Source: Lanius collurio
Lineage: Eukaryota > Chordata > Aves > Passeriformes > Laniidae
Reading direction: 5' to 3'
Assembly (NCBI GenBank): GCA_020086605.1
Contig: JACBWW010000008.1
Span: forward strand, 17,200,753-17,264,752
Length of the DNA: 64,000 nt
Below the pieces are notes generated by a model. It saw only the letters and a list, made by a program, of their open reading frames with translations, did not search any database and was not told the DNA's origin. Each line of letters begins with the position of its first letter. Within the stretch, counting starts at the first letter, position 1. Positions 61,400 through 64,000 of the stretch are shown here, in pieces. The position numbers were made by a program, and so were the translations under genes.

Positions 61400-62460
61400 A
61401 TTCAGAGTTAAAGAGTGTATGTTTAATAGGCGCCGGACAGCTGCATGGAATAGTTTCCAAATATGCAGTGCCAAAGTACAGATGAATAGAGAGTCTATTT
61501 ATTTACATCAGTTACAAATAATCAGAATACAAATGCATATTCGGATCAATAACTCCTCCCATTCCCTGCTTCATATGGTAATTAGCTTTAATGACATTGG
61601 GCATGCATGGTATTGTCTCTAAATTGAGTTGGTGGTCATTTTTAATTGGGTGGAGGTCTTAATGATGAAGGCTACGTAGTTCTTCCTCAGTTTGACTCTT
61701 TTACTTTTCAATATAAATGAGTTTTGGGGTTGATCCAACTCCTCCCTTGTGACTTTTGAATAGATTTCCAGATGGGAAAAATTAGCAATTGTTCCAATTT
61801 CTTTAGATCTACCTATCAATGGCTTCTGGTTCTCATTATAAACCACAAGTAATGGTGGTTTATAAGGAGAACAAGTAATTAATAATTTGTAACTCAAAAG
61901 CTTAGTTCAAACTTAACTCATATTAACTCTTAATTTGTCCCAGGTAATTTTCCTTTCTCTAATTAATTTTAACAAAACTAATCATCTACTAAAATTTTAA
62001 AACCTTAATGTTTTCTAATATTTTGTAAAGCCTGTGCTTCAGCTCCAGTTACAGCACCAATGTAAGGGAGTTGAGTGGCACAGCAGCAGCACACGGAGCT
62101 GATGCAGCGCTCGGTGCTTGGGCTCACAGCCCTGTTTTGTGTAAGGGCTCAGACACTCACCTAAATCAGTCTCTGTGAACACAGTGTGCAGCAGCACAGT
62201 GACGTGCTGTGACACGCTGTGCTGCTGCCCCTGCCTTATGCTAGAGCCACCAGTAGGGCTGGGATGGCTGCATCCCACGTGTTTTCAGGGTCAGATGGCA
62301 TACAGTAGTCAAGGACTGTCTGGAATTGTGTCCCAGACATCCTGCAGGTGTGCAAATATGAGTGTAAAGCAGTCCTCTAAACCCTTAAATAGTGGACGCT
62401 CCAGAGTGTACTGATGTCTCCTGCATGTAAAGAGCAGGGTTTCCCCTTAAGAGGGGAAGC
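61400..62460 (-). mobile_element. Possible ERV fragment, LTR plus leader
   Basis: On the minus strand a TATTTAAGG promoter-like motif (near plus 62388), a region with many CAGCAGCAC phrases and an edge ending CTTACA (near plus 62066-62071) are followed by TGGTGCTGTAACTGG, which partly matches a tRNA-His primer-binding site with about five mismatches in 18. At the far end GTTTAATAGGCGCCGGACAG (near 61418-61438) also looks LTR-derived. No gene or duplicated LTR confirms it. Confidence 0.3.
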
Positions 62461-63590
62461 TGTCTCAGGGTTACTGCTTGAGGTCGAGTGATTCCTTGCA
62501 GCAGCACATTATCAGTAAGTGATTAAATGCATGCTAAACATTGACGTCTCAAGTAAGAGATACCAAGGAGTGATTGTGCACATACAATCCTTTAGACATG
62601 AACTGTTAACCAAGTCTGAGACTAAGTCTGGAGTCAGCCTCACCTAAACTCCTCTCTGAACAGACATTTAGGATGCAAGAGGGTCTTGTCTAAATGTCAT
62701 GATCCAGTAGAAGAATCTCCCTGACAGATTTGTCAGACCTTGTCCTCTGTGCAGTAAATAGTGAAGCATACTTTGTCATCAAATCTTGTTAATCCACTGT
62801 CACATTTGCCATTGAACTTTGTAAACTCGCTATTTTATATCAATAAAGTGTATTGTTGTTTCTCTCTTACGAATGAAGTACACCACTTCATCCATGACAC
62901 ACAGAGAATAACAACTCAGTATGAGGCACCATCATTTCACACAGGTGGATGAAAGGTGTAAATCATAGGAACCTACAGTAATTTTTTGCATGGTTGAATC
63001 TTGAATATGGGGAAAAAGCACTTATTCAGGAAAAAGGATCTTATTAAGAGGTACTTAAGCTTTTTCAGCAGCAACATGGCACAAGTGATACACAATAGAT
63101 GCACAACACATTATTTGTAATACTAGTAATAATTATACTCTGAAAACCAGAAACTAGCAAACAAACATAATGCACTTCAGGATTCCAGACTGAGAAATAG
63201 CCTGTGTTATCCCTCATATAGTCAGTTTAGCCCCATCTCCTGAAATCTGTACTGAAAATTATTCCTGTTCCTATTCCTTAGAGAAGTACTCAATCTGAGT
63301 TTCTTTGTGGCAGATTATTTAGTCTGGCGCTTCTGCAGGATACAGAGCAGACCATACAAAATACATAGGCGTCCTTATGTTGCACATTCTATGTTCAATT
63401 GTGACAGAGGCAGTAGCTGGAGAATCTAAACCACTCTGTCCTCTCTGTAGCCTTATCTTTGTGTTGGAGCCTTGAGAGGGACCGACAGACATACACCTCA
63501 ACATATGTCACAAATGAGGTGAAGAAAATTCCTATCAAAAAACCTGTGTTGCCCAGAGAAAACTTCCATGATTAGACTGCGAGCAGCTCC
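62461..63590. other. Non-coding sequence
   Basis: No gene or repeat is recognised. Confidence 0.45.
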
Positions 63591-63960
63591 CTGTCCCCCT
63601 CCACGTGCTTTCTGGTAAAGGCAAGTACCCAGATGCCCGCAAAAAATGCCCGCCAAAAACGGGCCCGCAAAGCTGAGCTGGGGGAGGAGTTTGGGGGCAC
63701 ATAAAAGCAGCTGCCGCAACACCACGAGTTCTGGCTTGTCTTTTTGCTTTGGGTCACTTGGATTGTCGGCTTGGCCCCTTCTGCTCCCGCCTTTGCACCC
63801 TCTTCCCTGTGGTCCTGTCCCCCTGCCTGTGCCTGCTTCGCCCTGCTGTGCCAATTCTAGGAACAAGCTTGCCGATGTGAAGATCTCGTGCCCGCAGCTG
63901 CCGTCTGCACCCAGATGCCAGCTGCCACCTCCACCCAGTCCATAGCTGAAAAAACAGATA
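63591..63960 (+). promoter_or_regulatory. GC-rich TATA promoter-like segment, possibly an LTR
   Basis: CATAAAAGCAGCTGCCGC near 63700 follows a G/C-rich stretch with repeated GCCCGC units (63635-63670) and is followed by a C/T-rich, then CAGCTGCC-rich region. Composition differs sharply from the AT-rich flank. The layout fits an LTR U3-R or a CpG-containing promoter. The window ends before either can be confirmed. Confidence 0.25.
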
Positions 63961-64000
63961 TGGTTTTCTCCATCTTGCTTCCTTTAAAGGAGGTAGAATA

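Noticed and set aside
1..64000. CRISPR arrays, bacterial operons, rRNA or functional tRNA genes
   Set aside because: The content is vertebrate repeats and AT-rich spacer. The only tRNA-like sequence is the degraded SINE head near 54.65 kb.

Overview
The window looks like 64 kb of intergenic or intronic bird DNA, most likely from a passerine. I find no host protein-coding gene that I can support. The bird assignment rests on a CR1 LINE near 10.0-11.85 kb with further CR1 3' ends, several long ERVL-style LTRs, and a SINE near 54.65 kb with a tRNA-Ile-like head joined to a CR1-type tail, a combination described from passerines. Most of the sequence is AT-rich and open reading frames outside repeats are short. 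Species, chromosome and neighbouring gene cannot be read from this window.

Layout. 1-3.97 kb: AT-rich unique sequence. 3.97-4.72 kb: minus-strand solo LTR (family B) with a 4-bp target duplication. 5.56-6.2 kb: plus-strand ERVL-type LTR. 10.0-11.85 kb: 5'-truncated CR1 whose reverse transcriptase motif is destroyed. 16.1-16.96 kb: GC-rich plus-strand LTR. 19.1-19.3 kb: minus-strand LTR of family C. About 27.2-29.56 kb: plus-strand LTR interrupted by a second family B LTR (28.27-29.07 kb) with its own 4-bp duplication, so relative insertion order can be read. 30.5-32.55 kb: partial minus-strand endogenous retrovirus (family C). 38.75-39.78 kb and 40.52-41.89 kb: two more plus-strand LTRs, the second with a perfect 5-bp duplication. 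42-53 kb: long stretch with almost nothing recognisable. 54.4-54.8 kb: short LTR followed by the SINE. 60.1-60.7 kb: LTR with CCAAT boxes, octamer and TATA box. 61.4-62.5 kb and 63.6 kb to the end: weaker LTR or promoter-like sequence.

The most unusual locus is the family C provirus. Read on the minus strand it has an LTR, an 18-nt primer-binding site that matches the 3' end of a tRNA-Ala, a gag-like frame with one in-frame stop, a GC-rich Ala/Arg-rich stretch, and then a segment that clearly encodes a Y-box-family cold-shock domain. Proximity and shared strand suggest that a retrovirus captured a host RNA-binding domain. A later retrocopy insertion into the provirus is the main alternative. 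No 3' LTR, pol or env is visible.
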